A DNA stretch of 64,000 nt from CAVYPR01 sp963770505 (GTDB taxonomy: Bacteria > Actinomycetota > Acidimicrobiia > Acidimicrobiales > RAAP-2), in NCBI GenBank assembly GCA_963770505.1, contig CAVYPR010000006.1, positions 930,001 through 994,000 of the forward strand, given 5' to 3'. Numbering within the stretch: the first letter of the stretch is position 1; each line of letters opens with the position of its first letter. A program made the translations under genes and the position numbers. Shown one piece after another: positions 26,403 to 35,598 of the stretch. The notes under the pieces were generated by a model, which saw nothing but the letters and a program-made list of their open reading frames with translations, did no database searches and had not been told where the DNA came from.

Positions 26403-27504
26403 ATGAGTACCGTCCGTGTCGCCATAGCCGGCGTCGGCAACTGCGCCAGCTCCCTCGTGCAGGGCATCTCGTACTACCGCGACGCCCAGCCCGGACGAGG
26501 ACGTGCCCGGCCTCATGCACGTCGTCCTCGGCGGCTACCACGTGGGCGACCTCGAGCCCGTGGCCGCCTTCGACGTCGACGCGGCCAAGGTCGGCACCGA
26601 CCTCGGCAAGGCCATCTTCGCCGGCCAGAACAACACCGTGCGCTTCGCCGAGGTCGGCGAGCTCGGGGTCTCGGTCCAGCGGGGCCCGACCTTCGACGGC
26701 CTGGGCAAGTACTACCGCCAGGTGGTCGAGGAGTCCCCGGCCGAGCCGGTCGACGTGGCCGCCGCCCTGCGCGAGGCCCGGGCCGACGTGCTGGTCGCCT
26801 ACCTCCCGGTCGGCTCCGAGCAGGCCCAACGCCACTACGCCGAGGCCTGCCTGGAGGCCAAGGTGGCCTTCGTCAACGCCATCCCGGTGTTCATCGCCTC
26901 GGACCCGGCCTGGGCCCGTCGCTTCCGCGAGGCCGGCGTCCCCATCGTCGGCGACGACATCAAGAGCCAGGTCGGCTCGACCATCGTCCACCGGGTGCTC
27001 ACCCGCCTCTTCGAGGACCGGGGCCTGGCCCTGGACCACACCTACCAGCTCAACGTGGGCGGCAACATGGACTTCAAGAACATGCTCGAGCGCGAGCGGC
27101 TCGAGTCGAAGAAGATCTCCAAGACCCAGGCCGTCACCAGCCAGATCGAGCACACCCCCCTCCCCGAGGACGACGTGCACATCGGGCCTTCGGACCATGT
27201 GCCGTGGCTGGCCGACCGCAAGTGGGCCTACGTGCGCATGGAGGGCCGCAACTTCGGCGACGTGCCGCTCAACCTCGAGCTCAAGCTCGAGGTCTGGGAC
27301 TCCCCCAACTCGGCCGGCGTCATCATCGACGCCGTGCGCTGCGCCAAGCTCGCCCTCGACCGCGGGGTCGGCGGGCCGCTCCTCGGGCCGTCGGCCTACT
27401 TCATGAAGTCCCCGCCGGTGCAGTACCACGACGACGTGGCCCAGTCGATGGTGGAGTCCTTCGCCGACGGCGAGGTGCCCGACGAGCCCTGGCCGGCGGA
27501 CTGA
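26403..27504 (+). CDS. ino1: Inositol-3-phosphate synthase, one frameshift
   Basis: Converts glucose-6-phosphate to inositol-3-phosphate with NAD+, the entry to phosphatidylinositol and mycothiol in actinobacteria. ATG 26403 follows AGGAGGAG and gives STVRVAIAGVGNCASSLVQGISYYRDAQP. The frame then shifts at about 26490-26494 (CAGCCCGGACGAG, one G too many) and continues DEDVPGLMHVVLGGYHVGDLEPVAAFDVD to the end. Conserved segments include SYLPVGSE-like AYLPVGSEQAQ, FVNAIPVFIASDPAW, GDDIKSQVG, LNVGGNMDFKNMLERERLESKKISKTQ and WDSPNSAGVIIDA. All else is intact at about 366 residues, so an assembly error is likely. Confidence 0.88.
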
Positions 27505-27516
27505 ACGACCCGTCGG

Positions 27517-28986
27517 TCAGCGGCGGGCGGCCCACCACTCGTCGAGCCGCCGACCCGCCTCCTCGGGGCCGAGGGGGCCCTCGTCGAGCCGCAGCTCCAG
27601 CAGGAAGGCCAGGGCCTCGCCGACCACCCGGCCCGGGGGCACCCCCAGTCGCGCCATGACCTCGTTCCCGTCGAGGTCCGGGCGGATGGCGTCGAGCGAC
27701 TCCTGGCGCCGGAGCTCCTCGATGCGCCGCTCCAGCTCGTCCATGCGGCGGCCGAGGGCCCGGGCCTTGGCCTCGTTGCGGGTGGTGCAGTCGCAGCGAG
27801 TCAGCTCGTTCAGCCGGTCGAGCAGCGGGCCGGCGTCTCGCACGTAGCGACGCACGGCCCGGTCGGTCCACCCCAGGCGGTAGGTGTGGAACCGCAGGTG
27901 GAGCTCGACCAGGGTCACCACCGTCTCGGTCTCGTCGCCCGGGTAGTGCAGGGCCTCCATGCGCTGGCGGGTCATGCGGGCCCCCACCACCTCGTGGTGG
28001 TGGAAGCTCACCCCGCCCCGGTCAAACGAGCGGGTCTTGGGCTTGCCCACGTCGTGGAAGAGCGCCGCCAGGCGCAGCAGCCGGTCGGGGTGGGCCGCGC
28101 CGGACGAGGTCTTGTCCACCACCGCCAGGGTGTGGGCGAGCACGTCCTTGTGCCGGTGGATCGGGTCCTGCTCGAGGGCCATGGCCGGCAGCTCGGGGAG
28201 GAACTCCTGGGCCAGGCCGGTCTCCACCACGAACCACAGGGCCGCCGAGGGCCGGGGCAGGACGACGATCTTGTCCAGCTCGTCGCGGATCCGCTCGGCC
28301 GAGACGATGGCCAGGCGGCCGTGGCCGGCGCGCACCGCGTCGATGAGGTCCTCGTCGGGCCGCAACCCGAAGCGGGCGGCGAAGCGGGCGGCCCGCAGCA
28401 TGCGCAGCGGGTCGTCCCCGAAGGAGACCTCGGGGTCGAGCGGCGTGCGCAGCCTCCCCGCCGCCAGGTCGCCCAGCCCGTCGAAGGGGTCCACCAGCGC
28501 CATTTCGGGCAACTTGAGGGCGAGCGCATTCACGGTGAAGTCACGCCGGGAGAGGTCGGCCTCGATGTCGTCGCCGAAGGACACCTCGGGCTTGCGCGAG
28601 TCGGGGCGGTAGACCTCGGCCCGGTGGGTGGTGATCTCGTAGACCCGCCCCCCGTGCCGGCAGCCGATCGTGCCGAACCGCTTGCCCTGGGTCCACAGGG
28701 CGTCGGCCCACCCGCCCACGATCCGCTCGATCTCGTCGGGGGGCGCGTCGGTGGTGAGGTCGTAGTCGGGCGAAGGGAGGCCCGGCACCGCCTCTGCGCC
28801 CCCGTCCTCGCCCCCGGCGGCCACGGCCCTGGCACCTTCGGGGGGCGGGGCCTGGGCCACCAGGGCGTCGCGCACCGAGCCGCCCACCAGATAGAGGGCG
28901 CGGTCGGCCGCCGCGAACAGCCCGGCCAGGTCGGTGGTGGCCTCGACCAGGGGCCGGAACCGCTCGGGCACGGGGGCTTTTCGCAC
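27517..28986 (-). CDS. pcnA: CCA tRNA nucleotidyltransferase
   Basis: 489 residues. Adds CCA to tRNA 3' ends. LYLVGGSVRD at residues 32-40 and PDYDLTTDA at 73-81 carry the polymerase-beta fold active site. GKRFGTIGC, RRDFTVNALAL and EVSFGDDPLRMLRAARFAARF are the nucleotide-recognition parts, and a C-terminal HD domain includes LAALFHDVGKP. Between GGSVRDALV and DYDLTT there is an insertion of about 25 residues, rich in Ala/Gly/Glu, not usual in the family. GTG 28986 is the chosen start. Convergent with ino1; divergent from the DUF6049 gene, a conserved actinobacterial arrangement. Confidence 0.92.
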   Translation of the reverse strand: MRKAPVPERFRPLVEATTDLAGLFAAADRALYLVGGSVRDALVAQAPPPEGARAVAAGGEDGGAEAVPGLPSPDYDLTTDAPPDEIERIVGGWADALWTQGKRFGTIGCRHGGRVYEITTHRAEVYRPDSRKPEVSFGDDIEADLSRRDFTVNALALKLPEMALVDPFDGLGDLAAGRLRTPLDPEVSFGDDPLRMLRAARFAARFGLRPDEDLIDAVRAGHGRLAIVSAERIRDELDKIVVLPRPSAALWFVVETGLAQEFLPELPAMALEQDPIHRHKDVLAHTLAVVDKTSSGAAHPDRLLRLAALFHDVGKPKTRSFDRGGVSFHHHEVVGARMTRQRMEALHYPGDETETVVTLVELHLRFHTYRLGWTDRAVRRYVRDAGPLLDRLNELTRCDCTTRNEAKARALGRRMDELERRIEELRRQESLDAIRPDLDGNEVMARLGVPPGRVVGEALAFLLELRLDEGPLGPEEAGRRLDEWWAARR

Positions 28987-29075
28987 CGGGCCACGGTAGT
29001 TCCGCCACCGCACGGGGCCGGACCCTGCCCCCGACGTGCAGCCGCGCGGCGACCGCCGCCGGTTAGCGTTGCCCG

Positions 29076-31187
29076 GTGTCGTTGAGTTGCGCTCGGTCCA
29101 CCGGGCCGGCGGTGCTCGGCCTGCTCGCCGCGATCCTCCTGCCGGTCCTCGGCTTCGGTGTGACGCGGGCCGGCGCGCTGCCCACCTCGTCCTCAGGGGA
29201 CCCGGCCCCCCTGACCCTGGCCGGGCAGTCGCCCTGGGTGACCCCCACACCGCCCGGGTCGCCCCGGACCTTCACCTTGGACCTCAGGCCCTCGAACGCC
29301 ACCCCCGCCTCCGACGAGGTGGTGGCCACCCTCTACACAGTGCTGAAGACCCGCTCGGCGTTCGAGCAGACCCTCAAGGCCGCGCCGACCGGGACAGCCC
29401 TCGACCACACCCACGCCGTCGCCCTATCCGCCATGCCGGTGTCCGGCGGGGACCGCTCGCTCGCCGTCTCGGTGCTGCCGGACCCCACAGCCTCCCCGGC
29501 CCCGGCCGCCGGGACCCCAACCCTCGACCTGCACTGCGTGGGCACAGGGACCTGCACAGGGGTGTACCCGGTCGTCGTCACCCTTCTGCGGCCGCTCGGC
29601 GGGGGCCGCACGGAGGCGGTGCCCCACTCGACCATCACCACCTACCTCACCTACTCCGCCGTGAAGAGCGCCACCCCGCTCGGCTTCACCTGGGTGGCCC
29701 CGGTGGCCGCGCCGGTCTCGATCACCCCGGGCCGGGACGGCGCCGCCCCCTCGGTGGACCCGCTGCCCCCGTCCACCGCCGCGGCCCTCGAGGGGCTGGC
29801 GGCCACACTGGCCGGCCGTCCGACGGTACCGGTCACCCTGGAAACCTCGCCCCAGACCCTCCAGGCCCTCGACGCCGACGGCCCGAGGGGGGCCCAGGCC
29901 GTCAGCCGCCTGGCCGCCCTGTCGACCGCCGACCCGACCACCCGCCAGTTCCTCTCCGAGACCTACGTCCCCGTGGACCTCGGGGCGCTGGGCGGCGCGG
30001 GCGAGGGGGAGGAGATCACCGCCCAGAGCGACCTCGGCACCTCGGTGCTGCGGTCGCTCGGCGTCACCACCGCGGCGCACTCTTCGACCTGGGTCGCCAC
30101 CGGCACAGTGGGCACGGCCCTGCGGCCGGCCATGGCGCAGGTCGGCGACGACCGCCTGGTGCTCCCTGACGCCGACCTGGCACCACCGCGCTCGGTCGAG
30201 GGGACCTGGGCCTCGGCCTTCGCCCTGCCGCTGGGCCGGGGGGCCCCGGTCGAGGCGGCCCCTTCGGACGGTGAGCTCGCCGCGCACTTCGAGGCCGACC
30301 CGTCGGACCCCGCCCTCGAGGCCAACCAGCTCCTGGCCGACCTGGCCATGATCCACTTCGAGGCGCCCAACACAGCCACACCTCGTGCCGTGGTGGCCGT
30401 GCCCCCGGCCGGGTGGGTGCCGAACCGGCCATTCGACGCCGAGCTCCTCGCCGGCCTGGCCACAGACCCGGTCGTCCGGGCGACCACGCTGAGCGCCTAC
30501 TTCTCCTCCTTCCCCGCCGTCACCGGGGCGTCGTCGCCGTCGCGCCGCCTGGCGGCCGGCGGCGCCGGGCCGGTGCTCCCGGCGTCCCTGGCCCACCGCC
30601 TCACGACCTCCCGCCTGCGCCTCACCGCCTTCGACGCCGCGGTGACCGGGGCGCCGCGAGTGAAGACCCAGCTCGACGAGCTGCTGCTCGACGCCGAGTC
30701 CTCGGACCTGTCGACCGCCGGCATGGCCGCCGGCGTGCGCTCGTTCGCCCAGGCGCTCGGGGCCCAGCTCTCCCAGGTGCAGCTGGCCACCCAGCGGACG
30801 GTCACCCTCACGGCCCGCACCGGCCTCATCCCGGTGACCATCCTCTCCTCGGCCGGCTACACGGTGGTGGGGACACTGGTGCTCAGCGGCGGACGGTTCG
30901 TCTTCCCCCGGGGCAACACCCGCCGTCTCACCCTCGACCACCCGACCAACCCCACCCGGATCGACATCGAGGCGCGGACCTCGGGTGACCTGCCCATGCA
31001 GGTCGCCTTCCGCTCCCCCACAGGCTCGCTGGTCATCGCCAGCGGGCAGCTCACCATCCGCTCGACGGCCACCTCGTTCGCCGGCGTCATCCTCACCGTC
31101 CTGGCGCTACTGGTCCTCGGGGGCTGGTGGGCCCGCACGTGGTGGGCGGGGCGGGGCCGGCGGCGGGCCGAGCGGGAGCCGGGGTGA
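29076..31187 (+). CDS. DUF6049 membrane-anchored exported protein
   Basis: 703 residues. An N-terminal hydrophobic segment (VLGLLAAILLPVLGFGVTRAGA) exports it, a large extracellular part of mixed alpha/beta composition follows, and a single C-terminal helix (FAGVILTVLALLVLGGWWARTWW) with a basic tail anchors it. Architecture and position between pcnA and murJ match DUF6049 (the Rv3909 type in mycobacteria), a cell-envelope protein of unknown function. TAGCGT at 29064-29069 and GTG 29076 suggest a leaderless start. Its stop overlaps murJ (GTGA), implying linked roles in lipid II export or the wall. Confidence 0.8.
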   Translation: MSLSCARSTGPAVLGLLAAILLPVLGFGVTRAGALPTSSSGDPAPLTLAGQSPWVTPTPPGSPRTFTLDLRPSNATPASDEVVATLYTVLKTRSAFEQTLKAAPTGTALDHTHAVALSAMPVSGGDRSLAVSVLPDPTASPAPAAGTPTLDLHCVGTGTCTGVYPVVVTLLRPLGGGRTEAVPHSTITTYLTYSAVKSATPLGFTWVAPVAAPVSITPGRDGAAPSVDPLPPSTAAALEGLAATLAGRPTVPVTLETSPQTLQALDADGPRGAQAVSRLAALSTADPTTRQFLSETYVPVDLGALGGAGEGEEITAQSDLGTSVLRSLGVTTAAHSSTWVATGTVGTALRPAMAQVGDDRLVLPDADLAPPRSVEGTWASAFALPLGRGAPVEAAPSDGELAAHFEADPSDPALEANQLLADLAMIHFEAPNTATPRAVVAVPPAGWVPNRPFDAELLAGLATDPVVRATTLSAYFSSFPAVTGASSPSRRLAAGGAGPVLPASLAHRLTTSRLRLTAFDAAVTGAPRVKTQLDELLLDAESSDLSTAGMAAGVRSFAQALGAQLSQVQLATQRTVTLTARTGLIPVTILSSAGYTVVGTLVLSGGRFVFPRGNTRRLTLDHPTNPTRIDIEARTSGDLPMQVAFRSPTGSLVIASGQLTIRSTATSFAGVILTVLALLVLGGWWARTWWAGRGRRRAEREPG

Positions 31188-33184
31188 GCGGCGACCCCCC
31201 CGCAGAGCGCGCGCACGGCGGTGGGGGGGGACTCGGGCGGCTGGGCCGGGCCACGGTCTGGATGGCCGCGGGGACGGGGATCTCCCGGCTGACCGGGCTC
31301 CTGCGGGTGCTGGCCCTGGCCTACGCGCTGGGGGCCACGCACCTGGCCACAAGCTTCAACCTGGCCAACACCACCCCCAACATGATCTACGACGTCGTCC
31401 TGGGCGGCGTGCTGTCGGCCACCTTCATCCCGGTCTTCGTCGACTGGCTGTCCACCCGGGGGACACGCGAGGGCTGGCGGGCCATCTCGGCCATCGTGAG
31501 CCTCTCGTCGGTGGTCCTCGTCGTCATGACGGCGGTCTTCTTGGTGGCCGCCCCCGCCGTCATCGACGCCTTCACGTCGCTCGGCCACTCCTCGGGGCTG
31601 CGCGGGGTCAACCTCGCCCAGGAGCAGGCGGTCGCCACCCAGCTGCTCCGGTGGTTCGTCCCCCAGGTGGCCCTCTACGGCTTCATCGCCCTGCTGACCG
31701 CGCTGCTCAACACGCGCCGGCGCTTCGTGGCCCCGATGTGGGTGCCGATCGCCAACAACGTGGTCTGCATCGGGGTGCTGCTCTGGTTCGCCAAGCTGAC
31801 CCACACACCGTCGCTGGCCGGGGCGCGGGCCCACCCCAGCTGGGTGGTCCTGCTCGGACTGGGCACGACCCTGGGCGTGGCCGTGCAGCTGGCGCTCCTC
31901 GTCTTGGCGGCGCGCGGCGCCGGGCTCTCGGGGCTGCGCTGGCGGTGGAACCCCCGCCACGAGGCGGTGCGCACCGTGCTGCGGCTGGGCGGGTGGACCT
32001 TCGGCTTCGTCGTGGCCAACCAGGTGGCCCTCTTCGTGGTGCTGGCCCTGGCCGTAGGGGTGCCGGGACCCGACCCCGTCTCGTCGTACACGTACGCCTA
32101 CACCTTCATGCAGATGCCCTACGCCGTGGTGGCGGTGTCGGTGATGAGCGCCGTCACCCCGGGGCTCTCCGAGCGGTGGGCCACCGGCGACGTCGAGGGG
32201 TTTCGCCACCGGCTCGCCGGGGGCCTGCGCGCCGTCCTCACCATCATCCTGCCGGCGGCCATGGGCATGTTCATCCTGGCCAAACCGGTGGTCGACCTGC
32301 TCTTCGCCCACGGGAGCTACTCGGTGACGGCGGCCTCGACCACCGGGAGCACCCTGGCCATGTTTTCCCTCGGCCTCCCGGGGTTCTGCACCTTCTTGTA
32401 CTGCGTGCGGGCCTTCCAGTCGATGCAGCGCACCCGGGTCGCCTTCTGGCTGTACCTGCTCGAGAACGGGGTCAACGTGGTCCTGGCCGTGGCCCTGGTG
32501 CACCCCCTCGGCGTCCGGGGGCTCGCCCTCTCCCTCTCGATCGCCTACACGGTGGCCGCGCTGGCCGCCCTGGCGGTCCTGCGGGGGTGGCTGGGACGGC
32601 TGGGCGACCGCCGGACGTGGGCCCCGCTGCGCCGAAGCGTGGCGGCCACGGTGGTGATGGGGGTGGTGGTGCTGGTCGTCTCCAACCTCTCGGGCGCCGA
32701 CCACGGCCTGGCCCTGCTGGCCCGGGTCATCGGCTCGGTGGCGGTGGGGGCGGCGGTGTTCGTGGGCGTCTCGGTGCTGCTGGGGCGGCGGGCCGAGCGG
32801 ACGGGGCGGGCCGCACCCGACGAGGCCCGCCTGGTGGCCCGGGCCGGCCCGGACCGCACCGGCCACTCCGGCCCCCCGGTTCGCACCGACCGCGCTGGTC
32901 GCCCGGGCCGCTCGGACCGGCAACGCCGCTCCCTCGGCTACGAGGGCGGCATCGCCTACGAGAGCGGCATGGGACCGGGCACCGGGATGGTGCCCCCGGT
33001 CGGGCAGCTGGCCACCGCCCGCCGGCCGTGGTCGGGCAGCGGCCTGGGCCCCATCTACCGCGCCGGCTCGGCCCCCGCCCCGGCACCGCCGCCCGACGAC
33101 GCGGGGGCCGGCGGGTCCCCCGGCCCCTCTCCCTACGACGAGGAGCGCCCCGAGGACCCGGACCAACGGGGTGCGGAGAACTAG
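31184..33184 (+). CDS. murJ: Lipid II flippase MurJ (MviN)
   Basis: 666 residues; about fourteen membrane helices in residues 25-540 with the MurJ signature regions TGISRLTGLLRVLALAYALGA, FNLANTTPNMIYDVVLGGVLSATFIPVFV and LLRWFVPQVALYGFIALLTALLNTRRRF. It flips undecaprenyl-linked peptidoglycan precursors across the membrane. A C-terminal ~125 residues is hydrophilic and disordered (RTDRAGRPGRSDRQRRS and a Pro/Asp-rich end). Mycobacterial MurJ also has a cytoplasmic tail, there with a pseudokinase domain; no kinase fold is apparent here. GTGA overlap with the DUF6049 gene. Confidence 0.93.
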   Translation: MSGDPPAERAHGGGGGLGRLGRATVWMAAGTGISRLTGLLRVLALAYALGATHLATSFNLANTTPNMIYDVVLGGVLSATFIPVFVDWLSTRGTREGWRAISAIVSLSSVVLVVMTAVFLVAAPAVIDAFTSLGHSSGLRGVNLAQEQAVATQLLRWFVPQVALYGFIALLTALLNTRRRFVAPMWVPIANNVVCIGVLLWFAKLTHTPSLAGARAHPSWVVLLGLGTTLGVAVQLALLVLAARGAGLSGLRWRWNPRHEAVRTVLRLGGWTFGFVVANQVALFVVLALAVGVPGPDPVSSYTYAYTFMQMPYAVVAVSVMSAVTPGLSERWATGDVEGFRHRLAGGLRAVLTIILPAAMGMFILAKPVVDLLFAHGSYSVTAASTTGSTLAMFSLGLPGFCTFLYCVRAFQSMQRTRVAFWLYLLENGVNVVLAVALVHPLGVRGLALSLSIAYTVAALAALAVLRGWLGRLGDRRTWAPLRRSVAATVVMGVVVLVVSNLSGADHGLALLARVIGSVAVGAAVFVGVSVLLGRRAERTGRAAPDEARLVARAGPDRTGHSGPPVRTDRAGRPGRSDRQRRSLGYEGGIAYESGMGPGTGMVPPVGQLATARRPWSGSGLGPIYRAGSAPAPAPPPDDAGAGGSPGPSPYDEERPEDPDQRGAEN

Positions 33185-33259
33185 GTTGCAGCTGGGCGCC
33201 TTGGCGCACCCGACCCGCCGCCGGGGGCCGGGCGCACGCGACGAGGAGGGGAGGCAACC

Positions 33260-34108
33260 ATGGGCGGAGTACGCGTGGTGACCGACAGCGCCTGCGACCT
33301 CACCGAGGAGCTGGCCGCCTCGGGTCACATCGCCGTGGTCCCGCTCACCATCCGCTTCGGGGACGAGCAGCTGGCCGACCGGACCGAGCTCACCCCGGCC
33401 GAGTTCTGGCGGCGGTGCCGGGAGGCGCCGGCGTTGCCCGAGACCTCCGCCCCGTCCCCCGGCGCCTTCCGGGCGGCCTTCGAGGCGGCCGCCGACGAGG
33501 GGGCCGACGGGGTCCTCTGCCTCACCCTGTCGTCGGGGGTGTCGGCCACCTACCAGTCCGCCCTGGCCGGGGCCGAGGCCGCCGGCGGGCGGATCCCGGT
33601 CACGGTCGTCGACACCCGGTCGGTCACCATGGGCCAGGGCCTGTTGTGCCTGTCCGCCGCCGAGCTGGCCGCGGCGGGGGCCGGCCTCGAGGAGGCGGCG
33701 GCGGCCGTGACCGAGCTGATCACCCGGACCCGGGTGCTCGGCGTGCTGGGCACGCTCGACCACCTCCAGCGCGGCGGACGGATCGGGGGGGCGGCGGCGC
33801 TGGTCGGCTCGCTGCTCTCGGTCAAGCCGGTCATCGAGGTGAGGGACGGGGTGGTCGAGCAGGAGTCGCGCCAGCGCACGCGCACGCGCGCCCTCGACTA
33901 CCTGGTGACCAAGTGCCGGGCGGACGCGCCGTTCGAGCGCATCGCCGTGGCCGGGGGCGAAGCCGACGACCTGGAGCAGTTCGCGGCGCGCCTGGCCGAC
34001 GTCGAGACCGCCCACCCGCTGCTCGTCGTGGACCTGGGGCCGGTCGTCGGCACCCACGCCGGGCCCGGGACCATCGGCGTCGCCTATCAGCTGGCGGAGA
34101 GAACCTGA
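33260..34108 (+). CDS. DegV family fatty-acid-binding protein
   Basis: 282 residues; GGAGGGGAGG lies before ATG 33260. RVVTDSACDLTEEL begins the first lobe, SAPSPGAF is the first ligand Ser loop, LCLTLSSGVSATYQSA and VVDTRSVTMGQGLLCL the second and third, and LGTLDHLQRGGRIGGAAALVGSLLSVKPVIEV is the family signature. DegV proteins bind a fatty acid between two lobes and in Gram-positives hand it to fatty-acid kinase. No FakA is nearby. Confidence 0.9.
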   Translation: MGGVRVVTDSACDLTEELAASGHIAVVPLTIRFGDEQLADRTELTPAEFWRRCREAPALPETSAPSPGAFRAAFEAAADEGADGVLCLTLSSGVSATYQSALAGAEAAGGRIPVTVVDTRSVTMGQGLLCLSAAELAAAGAGLEEAAAAVTELITRTRVLGVLGTLDHLQRGGRIGGAAALVGSLLSVKPVIEVRDGVVEQESRQRTRTRALDYLVTKCRADAPFERIAVAGGEADDLEQFAARLADVETAHPLLVVDLGPVVGTHAGPGTIGVAYQLAERT

Positions 34109-34151
34109 GCGACGGGGATGGCGCCTGGTCGCGGCCGCTAACCTCCTGGCC

Positions 34152-34535
34152 ATGACCGAGACCTCCGGGCCCTCTGAGACCCCGCCGGGGGACCGCCCGC
34201 CGGCGGAACCCGCCGGCTCCGGCCTCGACATGGGCAGCCTGACCGCCGACCTGCCGGCCCGGGCCGCCGACGCCGTCGAGCAGCTGGTCGACACGATCTT
34301 CGACCGGGTCGTGCGCCCCCTCCTGATCGCCGCACGGGCCGTGGTCTTCGGGCTGCTGGTGGCGGCCGTGGCCCTGGTCATCGCCGTGCTGGTCTCGGTC
34401 GGCCTCGTGCGCCTGCTCGACGTCTACGTGGTGGGGGGCAGGGTCTGGATCTCCTACCTCATCCTGGGCGGCCTCTTCACCCTGCTGGGCGCGTTTGCCT
34501 GGAGCCAGCGCGCCAGCGGCTCCCCGGCCGACTGA
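34152..34535 (+). CDS. Small two-helix membrane protein
   Basis: 127 residues. After a Pro-rich cytoplasmic start come an amphipathic segment and two hydrophobic helices, VVFGLLVAAVALVIAVLVSVGLV and WISYLILGGLFTLLGAFAW. No family recognised; resembles small phage-holin-like or DUF membrane proteins found in actinobacterial envelope operons. TAACCT at 34139-34144 is seven bases before ATG 34152, so it may have its own leaderless promoter. trxB starts seven bases after its stop. Confidence 0.7.
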   Translation: MTETSGPSETPPGDRPPAEPAGSGLDMGSLTADLPARAADAVEQLVDTIFDRVVRPLLIAARAVVFGLLVAAVALVIAVLVSVGLVRLLDVYVVGGRVWISYLILGGLFTLLGAFAWSQRASGSPAD

Positions 34536-34542
34536 GGCCGGG

Positions 34543-35502
34543 GTGGCCGACCGCTGCAAGGTCCTCATCGCCGGGTCCGGACCGGCCGGGCTCACCGCCG
34601 CCGTCTACGCGGCGCGCGCCCAGCTCCAGCCGGTCGTGATCGAGGGCGAGCCCTCGTCGACCAGCGACCAGCCCGGGGGCCAGCTGATGCTGACCACCGA
34701 CGTCGAGAACTACCCCGGGTTCCCCGAGGGGATCATGGGGCCCGAGCTCATGGCGGCCATGCGCAGCCAGGCGTCCCGCTTCGGGGCGAGCCTGGTGACG
34801 GCCAAGGTCTCGCGCATGGACCTCTCCTCCTCGCCCTTCGGGGTCTGGGTGGGCGATCCTTCGGCGGCCGAGCCCACCTACCTGGCCGAGTCGGTCATCG
34901 TGGCCACCGGGGCCCAGGCCCTCATGCTCGGGGTGCCCGGGGAGGACCGCCTCCTCGGCTACGGGGTCTCCGCCTGCGCCACCTGCGACGGGTTCTTCTT
35001 CCGCTCCCAGGAGATCGCCGTGGTGGGGGGCGGGGACACGGCCATGGAGGAGGCCATCTTCCTCACCCGCTTTGCCTCCAAGGTAACCGTCATCCACCGG
35101 CGCGACCAGCTGCGGGCCTCGCGGATCATGCAGGAGCGGGCCATGGCCAACCCGTCCATCGAGTTCCGCTGGAACGCCCAGGTCACCGAGGTGCTGGGCG
35201 AGACCAAGGTCACCGGGGTGACCCTCTTGGACACGGTCACCGGCGAGACCTCGGAAATGGCGGTGACCGGCCTATTCGTGGCCATCGGCCACGTGCCCAA
35301 CACGGCGGCCCTCGACGGCCAGCTCGAGACGGACGAGCAGGGCTACGTCTGCACCTTCGGGGGGGCCCGCTCGAGCGTCGAGGGGGTCTTCGTCTGCGGC
35401 GACGTCCAGGACCACGTTTACCGCCAGGCGGTCACCGCGGCCGGCACCGGCTGCATGGCGGCGATCGACGCCGAGCGGTGGCTGGAGGCGCGCGGCTCGT
35501 AG
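34543..35502 (+). CDS. trxB: Thioredoxin reductase
   Basis: 319 residues. FAD motif VLIAGSGPAGLTAAVYAARA at the N-terminus, redox centre CATC at residues 145-148, NADPH motif VVGGGDTAMEEAIFL, followed by HRRD, and the C-terminal FAD loop GVFVCGDVQDHVYRQAVTAAGTGCMAAIDAE. Transfers electrons from NADPH to thioredoxin. GTG 34543 is chosen; trxA follows 97 bases on, the classic actinobacterial murJ-trxB-trxA-cwlM order. Confidence 0.95.
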   Translation: MADRCKVLIAGSGPAGLTAAVYAARAQLQPVVIEGEPSSTSDQPGGQLMLTTDVENYPGFPEGIMGPELMAAMRSQASRFGASLVTAKVSRMDLSSSPFGVWVGDPSAAEPTYLAESVIVATGAQALMLGVPGEDRLLGYGVSACATCDGFFFRSQEIAVVGGGDTAMEEAIFLTRFASKVTVIHRRDQLRASRIMQERAMANPSIEFRWNAQVTEVLGETKVTGVTLLDTVTGETSEMAVTGLFVAIGHVPNTAALDGQLETDEQGYVCTFGGARSSVEGVFVCGDVQDHVYRQAVTAAGTGCMAAIDAERWLEARGS

Positions 35503-35598
35503 TGTCGGTGGGCCACGACGGCGGGAACACGCCGGGACGGCCCGGTGTTGGTGGAGGTACCTCGGGGCGTGGCCCCGGGTCCAGCGAGGAGAACGCAG

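Noticed and set aside
30857..34381. A very long open frame on the minus strand opposite DUF6049, murJ and DegV
   Set aside because: It is antisense to three well-supported genes and has low-complexity composition (Arg/Gly/His runs); such frames are common by chance in very GC-rich DNA.
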